The notes: a model not told the origin generated them from the letters alone. Shown: positions 1 through 7,352, numbered from the stretch's first letter. The stretch: 7,800 bases of DNA from a bacterium (GCA_025774615.1 JALGVQ010000136.1:1-7800), one strand, 5' to 3'. Numbers and translations are program-made.

Positions 1-467
1 ACACCCCCGACGGCTGGCGCGGTGAACGGTTCTACTTCCTCCTCCAGGAGGAGGAGTGCCAGGGCTTCGAAGAGCCGAAGGAGTGGACGGTACGGGAGTG
101 GCTCGAGGATCAGGGCGTTGATGAGTACGACGCCTGGGGAGAAGCGTACAAGGAACTGACCCTGAACGAGTATTTCGAGGAAGGGAACACGCTCACTCCC
201 GAAAAGATGGAGATGTTCTACACAGCGAGTTACGACCTCGACAAGTTCCGGGAATTCGTCTTTGAGAGTTCACTCCTCGACCGGTTCGAGATCGATGAGG
301 ATTTCGCCGAAGAGATGCGCATCGATATCTGCCGAAATCTGAATCTTCCGCATCTTCCGAAAAGGAAACAACATGAGTGGAAACGGAGGGCGGGGTACCA
401 TTCTCGTCATTGGAGGCGGGATGAGCGGTATTACCGCGGCCATCGAAGCATCCGAGGCCGGATGTAA
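1..467 (+). CDS. YkgJ-family cysteine-cluster protein, C-terminal part (partial, possible frameshift at its end)
   Basis: The frame starting at base 3 is open from the window edge to a TAA at 465-467. The start and the expected N-terminal Cys cluster lie outside the window. The visible part, with the stretches EEECQGFEEP, EWTVREWLEDQGV, LTPEKMEMFY, YDLDKFREFVFESS and LLDRFEIDEDF, matches my memory of the C-terminal half of YkgJ/UPF0153 proteins (putative zinc- or iron-chelating domain, function unknown), which occur in many sulfate reducers. This is recalled similarity, not a search. The last 30 or so residues (after KQHEW) are rich in Arg, His and Tyr and lie out of frame inside qmoA, so they look like shadow translation. 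A one-base slip in the A run at 360-363 would end the protein at TGA 374-376, overlapping the qmoA start as ATGA. The true end is therefore probably near 376. Family assignment moderate, coding status good. Confidence 0.6.
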   Translation, partial: TPDGWRGERFYFLLQEEECQGFEEPKEWTVREWLEDQGVDEYDAWGEAYKELTLNEYFEEGNTLTPEKMEMFYTASYDLDKFREFVFESSLLDRFEIDEDFAEEMRIDICRNLNLPHLPKRKQHEWKRRAGYHSRHWRRDERYYRGHRSIRGRM

Positions 468-1638
468 CGTGATCGTCGTGGAGAAGAATGCCTTTGTCGG
501 CGGCCGCGTTGCCTCCATGAACAAATATTTTCCTAAAATGTGTCCGCCCACATGCGGGCTCGAGATCAATCTCCGCCGATTCAGGACCAATCCCCGCATC
601 CGGTTGTTGACATCATCTGAGGTCGAGAAGATATCGGGAAGCCCTGGACATTTCAAAGCGGTCATCAAACGCGCGCCCCGCTTCGTGAACGAGAAGTGTA
701 CGCTGTGTGGTGAATGTGTGGATGTCTGTCCGGTGGACCGACCTGATGAATTCAACCTCGGGGTGACCACGACAAAGGCCGTCTATCTCCCCTTCGAGAT
801 GGCCTTTCCGGCCCGCTTTACCATCGATGGAAGCGTCTGTCCCGGGAGTGAATGCGGGAAATGCGTGGAAGCGTGCCCTTACGATGCCATCGATCTGGAG
901 ATGCAGCCTGAGACCATCGAGGTCGATGTCCAGGCTGTGATCTGGGCCACCGGGTGGGATCCCCCCGATGCGACCCAGTTCGAAGGATATGGTTTCGGAG
1001 AGAACGCGAATGTGATCACCAATGTGATGATGGAGCGTTATGCGGCTCTCAACGGCCCCACCGGCGGCAGGATCCAGAGGCCTTCAGACAACGGGGCGAT
1101 CGAGTCGATCGCCTTCGTGCAGTGCGCGGGCTCCCGGGATGAGAATTACTACGAGTACTGCTCGGGTGTCTGCTGTATGGGTTCGCTGAAGCAGGTCAGG
1201 TACGTCCGTGAGCAGTACCCAGACGCTCAGGTCTTCATTTTCTACATCGATATCCGCTCACCCGGCCGCCTGGAAGATTTCTTCACCGCGACTGAGGAAG
1301 ACGAAGGGCTCACACTGATCAAGGGCAAGGTGGCGAAGATCACTGAGGACGCCGCTACCGGGAACCTCACGATCGAGGCCGAGGACGCTCTCTCGTCACA
1401 GAAGATCACCCGGACGGTCGATATGGTCGTGCTCGCTACCGGGATGATCCCGGCAGGTATCGGCAACACTGAGGTGGAAGGCGGGGTCGAGACCGACAGA
1501 CATGGATTCCTGGCAGCTGAACAGCCGCAGGCAGGCATGTTTGCCGCCGGTTGTGCCAAGCGCCCGACCGATGTAGCGACATCCGTTCGCGACGCCACGA
1601 GCGTTGCCATGAAAACTCTGAAATTCCACGTGGAGTAA
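373..1638 (+). CDS. qmoA: QmoA, quinone-interacting membrane-bound oxidoreductase subunit A (HdrA-like flavoprotein)
   Basis: Cytoplasmic FAD/iron-sulfur subunit of QmoABC, the complex that links the menaquinone pool to APS reductase. The 421 residues are close to the usual QmoA length. A Rossmann FAD site is seen at residues 10-38 (GGGMSG at 14-19, ending in E37). C57 and C61 lie in CPPTCGLE. Two 4Fe-4S ferredoxin motifs follow: C109/C112/C115/C119 and C156/C161/C164/C168. Further on are QCAGSRD (C251) and the Cys-rich YCSGVCC (C263, C267, C268), both typical of HdrA relatives. The C-terminal flavin part ends with the AAGCAKRPTDVATSVRDA stretch. ATG 373 is chosen because AAGGA at 362-366 lies 6 nt upstream and the Rossmann strand begins 10 residues later, as in known QmoA. 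It is the first of three closely packed qmo genes and is paralogous to QmoB, sharing NVITNV, CAGSRD and an EDF-containing segment. Identification is firm. Confidence 0.96.
   Translation: MSGNGGRGTILVIGGGMSGITAAIEASEAGCNVIVVEKNAFVGGRVASMNKYFPKMCPPTCGLEINLRRFRTNPRIRLLTSSEVEKISGSPGHFKAVIKRAPRFVNEKCTLCGECVDVCPVDRPDEFNLGVTTTKAVYLPFEMAFPARFTIDGSVCPGSECGKCVEACPYDAIDLEMQPETIEVDVQAVIWATGWDPPDATQFEGYGFGENANVITNVMMERYAALNGPTGGRIQRPSDNGAIESIAFVQCAGSRDENYYEYCSGVCCMGSLKQVRYVREQYPDAQVFIFYIDIRSPGRLEDFFTATEEDEGLTLIKGKVAKITEDAATGNLTIEAEDALSSQKITRTVDMVVLATGMIPAGIGNTEVEGGVETDRHGFLAAEQPQAGMFAAGCAKRPTDVATSVRDATSVAMKTLKFHVE
1632..1635 (+). promoter_or_regulatory. Ribosome binding site that fixes the qmoB TTG start
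   Basis: GGAG at 1632-1635 sits 8 nt before TTG 1644 and runs into the qmoA stop codon (GGAGTAA). No ATG or GTG lies at a suitable distance in the qmoB frame, so this site supports a TTG start and translational coupling to qmoA. Confidence 0.65.
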
Positions 1639-1643
1639 GTGCC

Positions 1644-3893
1644 TTGGACAGGAAAGTAGCCGCATACATCTGCCGTGGCTGCAGCATCGGTGAAGCTCTC
1701 GATATCGAGGCACTGATGGAAGCTGCCAGCGACGATTTCGAGGTCGACATCATTCGTGACCACGAATTTCTCTGTGGAGACGAAGGTTGCGCGCTCATCG
1801 CACAGGACATTCAGGATGGCGTGAACGCTCTGGTCATCGCTGCCTGTTCGCCCCGGTTCATGACCGACACCTTCACCTTCGACGGGTGTCACAGTGAGCG
1901 GGTGAACCTCAGGGAACAGGTGGTCTGGAGCCACGAACCGAACGATGAAGACACCCAGATGATGGCGGAGGATTACCTCCGGATGGGTATCATCAGGGCT
2001 CAGAAAGTCGACATCCCGGTTCCCTTCGAGGAAGAGGTCGACAAGACCCTCATGGTGGTAGGTGGTGGTACAACAGGTATCTCCGCTGCTCTTGACGCTG
2101 CCAATGCGGGATATGACGTCGTGCTCGTGGAAAAAGAGGCGCAGCTGGGGGGCTGGATGGGCAGGTTTACCCGGCAGATCCCGCACACCGCGCCGTACCG
2201 CGATCCTCAGCCGGTCGATATCGTCGATCGCATCAGTGAGATCGAGGCAGACGATCGGATCACCGTCTACACCGAAGCGGCGATCGAGGGGATCACCGGT
2301 CAGCCCGGTCAGTTCGATGTCAGGCTCAAGGCCAATGGTACCAGCAGTGAGTTCCGGGTGGGTGCCATCGTCCAGGCGACCGGGTGGAAGCCGTATGACG
2401 CAAACAACCTCGGCCACCTCGGTTACGGAACATGTCCCAATGTGATCACGAATGTACAGATGGAGGAGATGCTCGCCTCTGGGCAACTGACGCGGCCGAG
2501 TGACGGCCAGCCGGCCCGGCGGATCGCCTTCATCCAGTGCGCCGGATCCCGTGATCAGGACCACCTGCCGTATTGTTCGGCGGTCTGCTGTCGCGTATCG
2601 CTCAAACAGGCATTGCTGGTCCGTGAGATGGATCCGGAGGCAGACGCCTACATCCTCTACAAGGATATCCGGTCGCCCGGCCAGTACGAGGACTTCTATA
2701 TCCGCGCCCAGGAGGACAGCGGCATCTTCTTCACCAAGGCCGAGGTCACCGGTATCTCGAACGGTGACGGTGACAACCCGCGCATAGAGGCGGATGACAC
2801 CCTCCTCGGCGAAAAGATCGCACTCGAGGCCGATCTGGTGGTTCTGGCCACCGGGATGGTCCCGAACGCCGCCGACAGTGAAGCGATCAGGAATCTTGTG
2901 GACGCCGAGGCCGTGATCGAGAAGGGTGAAGAGGGAGCGCAGCTCGAAAAAGCGAAACAGACCGTCGAAGAACTGAAGCACCTCAAGGGCACCGAGCTCC
3001 TCAACCTCGATTACCGTCAGGGTCCCGATCTGCCGGCATTCAAATACGACTTTCCCGACTCACACTTCATCTGCTTCCCCTATGAATCACGCAGGACGGG
3101 GATCTATGCCGCCGGGTGCACCCGCGCGCCGAACGATTCCCTCCTTTCCCGTGAAGATGGCTCAGGTGCGGCACTGAAGGCGATACAGTGTATGGAACTG
3201 ACCAGCCGGGGCGAAGCAGTCCATCCGCGCTGGGGGGATATGTCGTACCCAGACTTCGCTCTCGATCGCTGTACGCAGTGCAAGCGGTGCACCGAGGAGT
3301 GTCCATTCGGAACCCTCAATGAGGATGAAAAGGGCACTCCGATGCCGAACCCGACCCGGTGCCGCCGGTGCGGGATCTGTCTGGGGGCCTGTCCCGAGCG
3401 GATCATCTCCTTCTCCGATTACTCGGTTCCGATCACCTCGGCAATGATCAAGGCCGTGGAGGTCCCCGAAGAATGGGATGAGAAACCACGTCTCCTCGGG
3501 CTTCTCTGCGAGAATGACGCCTATCCGGCCCTCGACGCTGCCGGATTGAAACGGATCCGACACAGCTCCTGGATACGGTTCATCCCCGTGCGGTGCCTGG
3601 GATCGGTGAACATCGTCTGGATCTCCGACGCGCTCTCAAAGGGTTTCGACGGGATCATCATGGTCGGCTGCAAATCGGGTGATGATTACCAGTGTCACTT
3701 CATCAAGGGCAGTGAATTGATGGAGACCCGGAGCGAGAACATCCAGGAAAAACTCAAGCAGCTTGCCCTCGAAGAGGAACGTGTAAAACTCGTTCAGCTC
3801 TCGATCGACGAATTCGAGAAGCTGCCTGAGATCATCAACGAGTTCGCCGATGAGATCGAAGAGATCGGCATGAACCCCTTCAAGGGTCTGTAG
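1644..3893 (+). CDS. qmoB: QmoB, quinone-interacting membrane-bound oxidoreductase subunit B (HdrA-MvhD-like)
   Basis: Second flavin/iron-sulfur subunit of QmoABC, cytoplasmic, 749 residues, the expected size. The open frame extends back to an ATG at 1551 inside qmoA, but conserved protein begins at DRKVAAYICRGC, so I place the start at TTG 1644 with its own Shine-Dalgarno site. Domains in order: an HdrA-type N-terminal segment with C10 and C13 and the VVWSHEPNDEDTQMMAEDYL region; a FAD Rossmann site at about 136-165 (GGGTTG at 140-145); the HdrA core with CAGSRD and YCSAVCC; two 4Fe-4S motifs, C543/C546/C549/C553 and C573/C576/C579/C583; and a C-terminal MvhD-like domain from about 615, with cysteines C622, C651, C676 and C684. 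The MvhD-type tail is what separates QmoB from QmoA. It starts 5 nt after the qmoA stop and ends 8 nt before qmoC. Identification is firm; the start codon is likely. Confidence 0.95.
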   Translation: MDRKVAAYICRGCSIGEALDIEALMEAASDDFEVDIIRDHEFLCGDEGCALIAQDIQDGVNALVIAACSPRFMTDTFTFDGCHSERVNLREQVVWSHEPNDEDTQMMAEDYLRMGIIRAQKVDIPVPFEEEVDKTLMVVGGGTTGISAALDAANAGYDVVLVEKEAQLGGWMGRFTRQIPHTAPYRDPQPVDIVDRISEIEADDRITVYTEAAIEGITGQPGQFDVRLKANGTSSEFRVGAIVQATGWKPYDANNLGHLGYGTCPNVITNVQMEEMLASGQLTRPSDGQPARRIAFIQCAGSRDQDHLPYCSAVCCRVSLKQALLVREMDPEADAYILYKDIRSPGQYEDFYIRAQEDSGIFFTKAEVTGISNGDGDNPRIEADDTLLGEKIALEADLVVLATGMVPNAADSEAIRNLVDAEAVIEKGEEGAQLEKAKQTVEELKHLKGTELLNLDYRQGPDLPAFKYDFPDSHFICFPYESRRTGIYAAGCTRAPNDSLLSREDGSGAALKAIQCMELTSRGEAVHPRWGDMSYPDFALDRCTQCKRCTEECPFGTLNEDEKGTPMPNPTRCRRCGICLGACPERIISFSDYSVPITSAMIKAVEVPEEWDEKPRLLGLLCENDAYPALDAAGLKRIRHSSWIRFIPVRCLGSVNIVWISDALSKGFDGIIMVGCKSGDDYQCHFIKGSELMETRSENIQEKLKQLALEEERVKLVQLSIDEFEKLPEIINEFADEIEEIGMNPFKGL

Positions 3894-3898
3894 GGAGG
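3893..3898 (+). promoter_or_regulatory. Ribosome binding site for qmoC, ambiguous between two ATGs
   Basis: GGGAGG at 3893-3898 overlaps the last base of the qmoB stop. It is only 3 nt from ATG 3902 but 9 nt from ATG 3908, which is in the same frame. Spacing favours the second ATG, making the protein two residues shorter (starting MAEAVLLKP). Confidence 0.6.
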
Positions 3899-3901
3899 TT
3901 A

Positions 3902-5287
3902 ATGAGTATGGCCGAAGCGGTTCTGCTGAAGCCGGACCGGAAGTTCGTCGAGGAGATCATCGACTCGGGCGGTGGGGACCTGAAACTGTGCGTTCAGTGC
4001 GCGACCTGTTCGGTGGTCTGTGATCTGTCGAGCGATTCGAGTCCCTTTCCCCGTAAAGAGATGATCTGGGCGCAGTGGGGACTGAAGGACCGCCTCATGG
4101 CGGATCCCGATGTCTGGCTCTGTCACCATTGCATGGACTGCTCGGAGCGGTGCACCCGCGGAGCGAAGCCGGGTGATGTGCTGGCGGCTGTGCGTGAGCA
4201 GGCGATAAAGCACTATGCCACGCCTCAGTTCCTGGCGGGGATGGTGAACAGGGTCAAGCAGATCCCGGTGATGTTCATGCTGATGCCGGGTATCCTGCTG
4301 CTGCTGGCGATCCTGCTGAGACATCCGATCGAGGGCCTGCTCGGCCTGGGCGGCAGCGTGCACGACGAGGCCTTTTACGCCAGTTTCTTCCCTCACTGGC
4401 TTCTGATCGCCTTCTATACCTCACTTACGATGCTGGCATTCGTCGGTCTTCTGGGCGGATTGTTCAAGTACTGGAAGGCGATGAAAGCCGCCGACCTCGC
4501 TGATGGGCGACAGATCGGAGAGACTGGAATAATCACCAGTTTCATCCGGACGGTTACCACGATTCTCCTGCACAGACAGTTCGGCAGGTGTACGCAGCGC
4601 GGGAACCGGCAATGGACACACCTGTTTGCGTTCTACGGTTTCATAGCCCTCTTCGCGGTCACGGTCTATGCCGTCTTCGACCTCTACCTCTTTCCGGTGG
4701 TGGGCCTCGATTCGATGTATCCGTTCAACCTGATGCATCCGATGAAGATCCTGGCCAACATCGGAGGGGTACTGCTCATAGCCGGTTGCGTGAAGGGGAT
4801 CCTCGATCAGAAGAAAGATGCCGGCGATTCGTCCGGAAGCACCTCATTCGACCAGATCTTCATCTGGCTCCTTCTGCTGGTCGGCGTCACGGGTTTCATC
4901 ACCGAGGTGTTCCGGTTCACAGTAGGTGTCGATGCGCACGGCGGGGCGATGCAGTTCACGGCATACGCTATCTACTTCGTGCACCTGATGTGCGTTTTCG
5001 GCCTGCTGGTCTATCTGCCTTATTCAAAATTCGCCCACATCTGGTACCGGACGCTGGCGATGGTCTACGCCGAGTACTCGGGCCGGACAAAGGAGATCGC
5101 CGGATCGGCTATGGTCGTTCCGGTCGCAACAGAGGTACAGACAGCAGAGACACAGAAGCAGGAATCATCTGAGGAAGCATCTGCAGATGAATCAGAAGAA
5201 ACATCTGCAGAAGAATCGAAAGAAGAATCTGAAGAAGAATCTGAAGAAGAACCTGAGTCAACAGACAAAACCGACTCAACACAATAA
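3902..5287 (+). CDS. qmoC: QmoC, quinone-interacting membrane-bound oxidoreductase subunit C (HdrC-HdrE-like) with acidic C-terminal tail
   Basis: Membrane subunit of QmoABC that takes electrons from menaquinol and passes them to QmoA/B. The N-terminal HdrC-like part carries two 4Fe-4S motifs, C30/C33/C36/C40 and C74/C77/C80/C84, followed by [10 protein letters not shown]. The membrane part, related to HdrE and NarI-type cytochrome b, shows six hydrophobic stretches near residues 121-139, 163-188, 240-265, 282-300, 316-337 and 351-373. H165, H240 and H361, within or at the edge of these stretches, are candidate haem ligands. As I recall, QmoC usually has about 380-400 residues. Here the conserved part ends near 405 and is followed by a low-complexity tail: residues 421-461 contain 20 Glu/Asp out of 41, encoded by a 12-bp repeat. 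Start may be ATG 3902 or ATG 3908. The gene is 8 nt after qmoB and 10 nt before sat, consistent with one operon. Identification is firm; the tail is unusual. Confidence 0.94.
   Translation: MSMAEAVLLKPDRKFVEEIIDSGGGDLKLCVQCATCSVVCDLSSDSSPFPRKEMIWAQWGLKDRLMADPDVWLCHHCMDCSERCTRGAKPGDVLAAVREQAIKHYATPQFLAGMVNRVKQIPVMFMLMPGILLLLAILLRHPIEGLLGLGGSVHDEAFYASFFPHWLLIAFYTSLTMLAFVGLLGGLFKYWKAMKAADLADGRQIGETGIITSFIRTVTTILLHRQFGRCTQRGNRQWTHLFAFYGFIALFAVTVYAVFDLYLFPVVGLDSMYPFNLMHPMKILANIGGVLLIAGCVKGILDQKKDAGDSSGSTSFDQIFIWLLLLVGVTGFITEVFRFTVGVDAHGGAMQFTAYAIYFVHLMCVFGLLVYLPYSKFAHIWYRTLAMVYAEYSGRTKEIAGSAMVVPVATEVQTAETQKQESSEEASADESEETSAEESKEESEEESEEEPESTDKTDSTQ
5165..5260 (+). repeat. Coding minisatellite, eight 12-bp units at the 3' end of qmoC
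   Basis: A 12-bp period can be followed through eight units from 5165 to 5260. Units at 5225-5236 and 5237-5248 are identical (GAATCTGAAGAA). Those at 5189 (GAATCAGAAGAA) and 5213 (GAATCGAAAGAA) differ by one and two bases; the others are more degenerate. Each unit encodes four residues with consensus E-S-E-E, giving the acidic tail of QmoC. The stretch is A-rich compared with the surrounding GC-rich codons. The unit is a multiple of three, so copy-number change keeps the frame. Confidence 0.85.
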
Positions 5288-5297
5288 AGGGACGACA

Positions 5298-6524
5298 ATG
5301 GATCAACTGGTAAGACCACACGGCCCGGATAAAGTACTGAAGCCGTTACTGCTCGATGGCCAGGAGCTGGCTGATGAGCAGCAGCGCGCAGCAACACTGA
5401 AGAAGATCCCCATGACGTCACGGGAGACCGGTGACACCATCATGATGGGGATCGGTGGATTCACCCCCCTGGAAGGCTTCATGGGCAGCGCCGACTGGAA
5501 GGGCGTCGTCACTGACATGATCATGACGGATGGTACCTTCTGGCCCATCCCGGTCACTCTTTCAGCAACGCAGGAAGACGCTGACGGGATCGCTGATGGT
5601 GAGGAGATCACGCTGGTCGATGAGGAGACCGGTACCGACATGGCCATCATGACGGTGACCGAGAAGTACACCATCGACAAGGCCCTCGAGTGCCAGGAAG
5701 TCTACTGCACGACCGATGTGGAGCATCCCGGTGTGGCGATGGTCATGGCCCAGAACGAGGTCAACCTGGCCGGTCCCATCAAGGTCCTCAGTGAGAGCTA
5801 CTTCCCGACCGAGTTCGGAGACATCTACATGCGGCCCGACGAGTCGCGGAAGATGTTCATCGAGAAGGGATGGCGCACCGTCGCCGCATTGCAGTTGCGG
5901 AACCCGATGCACCGCTCCCACGAATACCTGGCAAAGATCGCGCTCGAGGTTCTGGACGGTCTCTTCATCCATCAGCTGGTTGGCGGTCTCAAGCCCGGCG
6001 ATATTCCGGCCGATGTCAGGGTCCGCTGCATCGACGCGCTGGTGGAGAATTACTTCATCAAGGAATCGGTCGTTCAGGGCGGCTACCCGCTCGACATGCG
6101 GTATGCCGGTCCACGGGAAGCACTGCTCCACGCCGTCTTCCGTCAGAACTACGGCTGCAGCCACCTGATCGTCGGTCGTGACCACGCGGGTGTGGGTGAC
6201 TACTATGGCCCCTTCGATGCGCAGGAGATCTTCCTGAAGATCCCGGAGGACGCCCTTGAGACCCAGCCGCTGAACATCGACTGGACATTCCACTGTTACA
6301 AGTGCGGTGGGATGGCATCGATGAAGACCTGCCCCCACGGCAAGGATGATCGCCTCCTGCTGAGTGGAACGGTTCTCCGCAAGACCCTCTCCGAGGGTGG
6401 AGACCCGCCGGCAGAGTTCAGCCGCCCGGAAATCGTGGCGATCCTGAAGGAATACTACTCGAGCCTCGAGGAGAAGGTGGAAGTCAAGCTTCATGGGGCT
6501 GCCACTGGAGATGGGGCCAAGTAA
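5298..6524 (+). CDS. sat: Sulfate adenylyltransferase (ATP sulfurylase), dissimilatory type
   Basis: Cytoplasmic enzyme that activates sulfate with ATP to adenylyl sulfate (APS) and pyrophosphate, the first step of sulfate reduction. The 408 residues fit the single-chain bacterial Sat family without an APS kinase domain. Diagnostic sites: [15 protein letters not shown] at 48-62; the active-site [13 protein letters not shown] at 199-211, with the HxxH pair H205/H208; [16 protein letters not shown] at 271-286; [14 protein letters not shown] at 293-306; and a likely zinc site C333, C336, C345 and H347 in CYKC...TCPHGKDD. Compared with the Desulfovibrio enzyme as I remember it, a short Cys-containing insertion before the IDWTF segment is absent. 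The open frame runs back to 5187 through the stop-free repeat of qmoC; ATG 5298 is chosen because the family begins with a LVRPHG-like motif there and AAAGGGA (5286-5292) is 5 nt upstream. It lies 10 nt after qmoC. Identification is firm. Confidence 0.97.
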   Translation: MDQLVRPHGPDKVLKPLLLDGQELADEQQRAATLKKIPMTSRETGDTIMMGIGGFTPLEGFMGSADWKGVVTDMIMTDGTFWPIPVTLSATQEDADGIADGEEITLVDEETGTDMAIMTVTEKYTIDKALECQEVYCTTDVEHPGVAMVMAQNEVNLAGPIKVLSESYFPTEFGDIYMRPDESRKMFIEKGWRTVAALQLRNPMHRSHEYLAKIALEVLDGLFIHQLVGGLKPGDIPADVRVRCIDALVENYFIKESVVQGGYPLDMRYAGPREALLHAVFRQNYGCSHLIVGRDHAGVGDYYGPFDAQEIFLKIPEDALETQPLNIDWTFHCYKCGGMASMKTCPHGKDDRLLLSGTVLRKTLSEGGDPPAEFSRPEIVAILKEYYSSLEEKVEVKLHGAATGDGAK

Positions 6525-6537
6525 GAGCCAAGTAAGA
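6516..6537 (+). repeat. 11-bp perfect tandem duplication spanning the sat stop codon
   Basis: GCCAAGTAAGA occurs at 6516-6526 and again at 6527-6537 with no gap. The first copy holds the last codons and TAA of sat. The second copy falls in the spacer and is out of the sat frame. It looks like a replication-slippage duplication. The rest of the 36-nt spacer holds the osmC ribosome binding site. Confidence 0.85.
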
Positions 6538-6560
6538 GATACCACCTGGAAGGGAAGCAC

Positions 6561-6959
6561 GTGTTAATGGACCTGATCACCATCGAGAGGAAGAGCGGCC
6601 TGGAGTTCGAAATCCAGCTGCGGGGCCACCAGATCCTGACCGACATGTCCGACAGGGACGGCGGTACGGACGCGGGCCCTGCCCCTGCCGAGCTTCTGGC
6701 CAGCTCTCTCGGTGCATGCGTTGCGATGATGGTGCAGGCCTATTGTGACACTCATGGCTATACCGATGGAGACGTCGGTGTCAGTCTTACACTGGAACTC
6801 GCGGATGACCCGAAGCGGATCGCCGGCATCGTTATCGATGTCGATCTGCCCGAGGGTTTCCCGGATGATAGACGAGATGCGGTGATGCGCGTTGCCGAGC
6901 ATTGCGTGATCCATGGCACTCTGAGCAATCCGCCGCGGGTAGACATCGATTTCGCTTAG
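6561..6959 (+). CDS. OsmC-family protein
   Basis: Member of the OsmC/Ohr fold family, mostly small cytoplasmic thiol-dependent peroxidases, though some members have unknown roles. It has 132 residues counted from GTG 6561, a normal OsmC size. The family pattern is visible: an N-terminal beta part (FEIQLRGHQILTDMS), the APAELLASSLGACVAMM helix with C53, and RVAEHCVIHGTL with C115. C53 and C115 match the paired reactive cysteines of the family; C62 is extra. The motifs fit OsmC/YhfA-like members better than strict Ohr, but I cannot place the subfamily. AGGGA at 6551-6555 serves either GTG 6561 (5 nt spacer) or ATG 6567 (11 nt, two residues shorter). It lies 36 nt after sat and 63 nt before dsrC, so it may share their transcript. 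A role with sulfide, persulfide or peroxide is inference from context only. Confidence 0.88.
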   Translation: MLMDLITIERKSGLEFEIQLRGHQILTDMSDRDGGTDAGPAPAELLASSLGACVAMMVQAYCDTHGYTDGDVGVSLTLELADDPKRIAGIVIDVDLPEGFPDDRRDAVMRVAEHCVIHGTLSNPPRVDIDFA

Positions 6960-6964
6960 ACTTC

Positions 6965-7007
6965 GTCCCGGACCGGATCAGGTATCGGAGTGAAGTGAGA
7001 GCGGGAC
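6965..7007 (+). other. Short inverted repeat in the osmC-dsrC spacer
   Basis: GTCCCG at 6965-6970 and CGGGAC at 7002-7007 are perfect reverse complements separated by 31 nt, ending just before the dsrC ribosome binding site. A 6-bp stem over such a loop can occur by chance. I see no clear promoter boxes in this 63-nt spacer and no T-tract to make it a terminator. Confidence 0.25.
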
Positions 7008-7010
7008 AAT

Positions 7011-7015
7011 GGAGG
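7011..7015 (+). promoter_or_regulatory. Strong ribosome binding site of dsrC
   Basis: GGAGG lies 7 nt before ATG 7023, the best Shine-Dalgarno match and spacing in the window. This fits the known high abundance of DsrC in sulfate reducers. Confidence 0.7.
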
Positions 7016-7022
7016 AAACAAG

Positions 7023-7340
7023 ATGGAAATGGTAGAACTCGGCGGAAAGATGTTGGAGATCGACGAGGACGGATTCATCCAGGATCCCGATCTGTGGGAT
7101 GAGGCTGTCGCTGCGGATCTCGCAAAGACAGAAGGAGTCGATGAACTGGGTGAGCTCCACTGGAAACTGGTCAACTACCTCAGGGATTACTACCTCGAGT
7201 TCAATATGGCGCCGATGATCCGGAAGCTCTGCAAGGCGACCGATCTCAAGCTCAAGGAGGTCTACGATCTCTTCCCGAGCGGTCCGGCAAAGGGCGCCTG
7301 CAAGGTGGCAGGACTGCCCAAGCCCACGGGTTGTGTCTGA
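7023..7340 (+). CDS. dsrC: DsrC, sulfur-carrier co-substrate of dissimilatory sulfite reductase
   Basis: Small cytoplasmic protein of 105 residues in the DsrC/TusE family. It receives the sulfur of sulfite from DsrAB as a trisulfide between its two C-terminal cysteines, which the DsrMKJOP membrane complex then reduces. The C-terminal arm KGACKVAGLPKPTGCV contains both: C93 (CysB) and the penultimate C104 (CysA), with ten residues between them. This two-cysteine arm separates true DsrC from TusE-type relatives having only the last Cys. Other family features are the DEDGFIQDPDLWDEAVA start and the NYLRDYYLEFNMAPMIRKL helix region. ATG 7023 has an excellent ribosome binding site. The gene follows the OsmC-family gene by 63 nt and is followed by a strongly structured spacer. 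DsrAB is not in the window, as is common because dsrC is often unlinked from dsrAB. Identification is firm. Confidence 0.97.
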   Translation: MEMVELGGKMLEIDEDGFIQDPDLWDEAVAADLAKTEGVDELGELHWKLVNYLRDYYLEFNMAPMIRKLCKATDLKLKEVYDLFPSGPAKGACKVAGLPKPTGCV

Positions 7341-7352
7341 TCGAAGAGGCTC

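Noticed and set aside
1-376. C-terminus of APS reductase alpha subunit (AprA), expected before qmoA
   Set aside because: The translated segment does not resemble the AprA C-terminus that I remember. The YDLDKFREFVFESS and EWTVREWLEDQ motifs fit a YkgJ-type protein.
1551-1643. Extended N-terminus of QmoB from ATG 1551
   Set aside because: The 31 residues lie inside the qmoA coding end in another frame, are rich in Arg, Cys and His, and do not resemble QmoB; TTG 1644 has a ribosome binding site.
1242-2981. 579-codon open frame on the minus strand across qmoA and qmoB
   Set aside because: It lies entirely antisense to two firmly identified genes, shows no recognisable domain, and such long antisense frames are common in GC-rich genes with strong codon bias.
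5187-5297. Extended N-terminus of Sat from ATG 5187
   Set aside because: It is the qmoC acidic repeat read in another frame (Lys/Asn-rich), open only because the repeat lacks stops. The Sat family starts at ATG 5298.
5562-6560. 332-codon open frame on the minus strand over sat
   Set aside because: Antisense shadow of sat with no family motifs; the Val/Leu/Asp/His-rich composition is typical of reverse translation of this codon usage.
6902-7102. 66-codon plus-strand frame across the osmC-dsrC spacer
   Set aside because: It overlaps the ends of two identified genes out of frame and has an Arg-rich composition without motifs.
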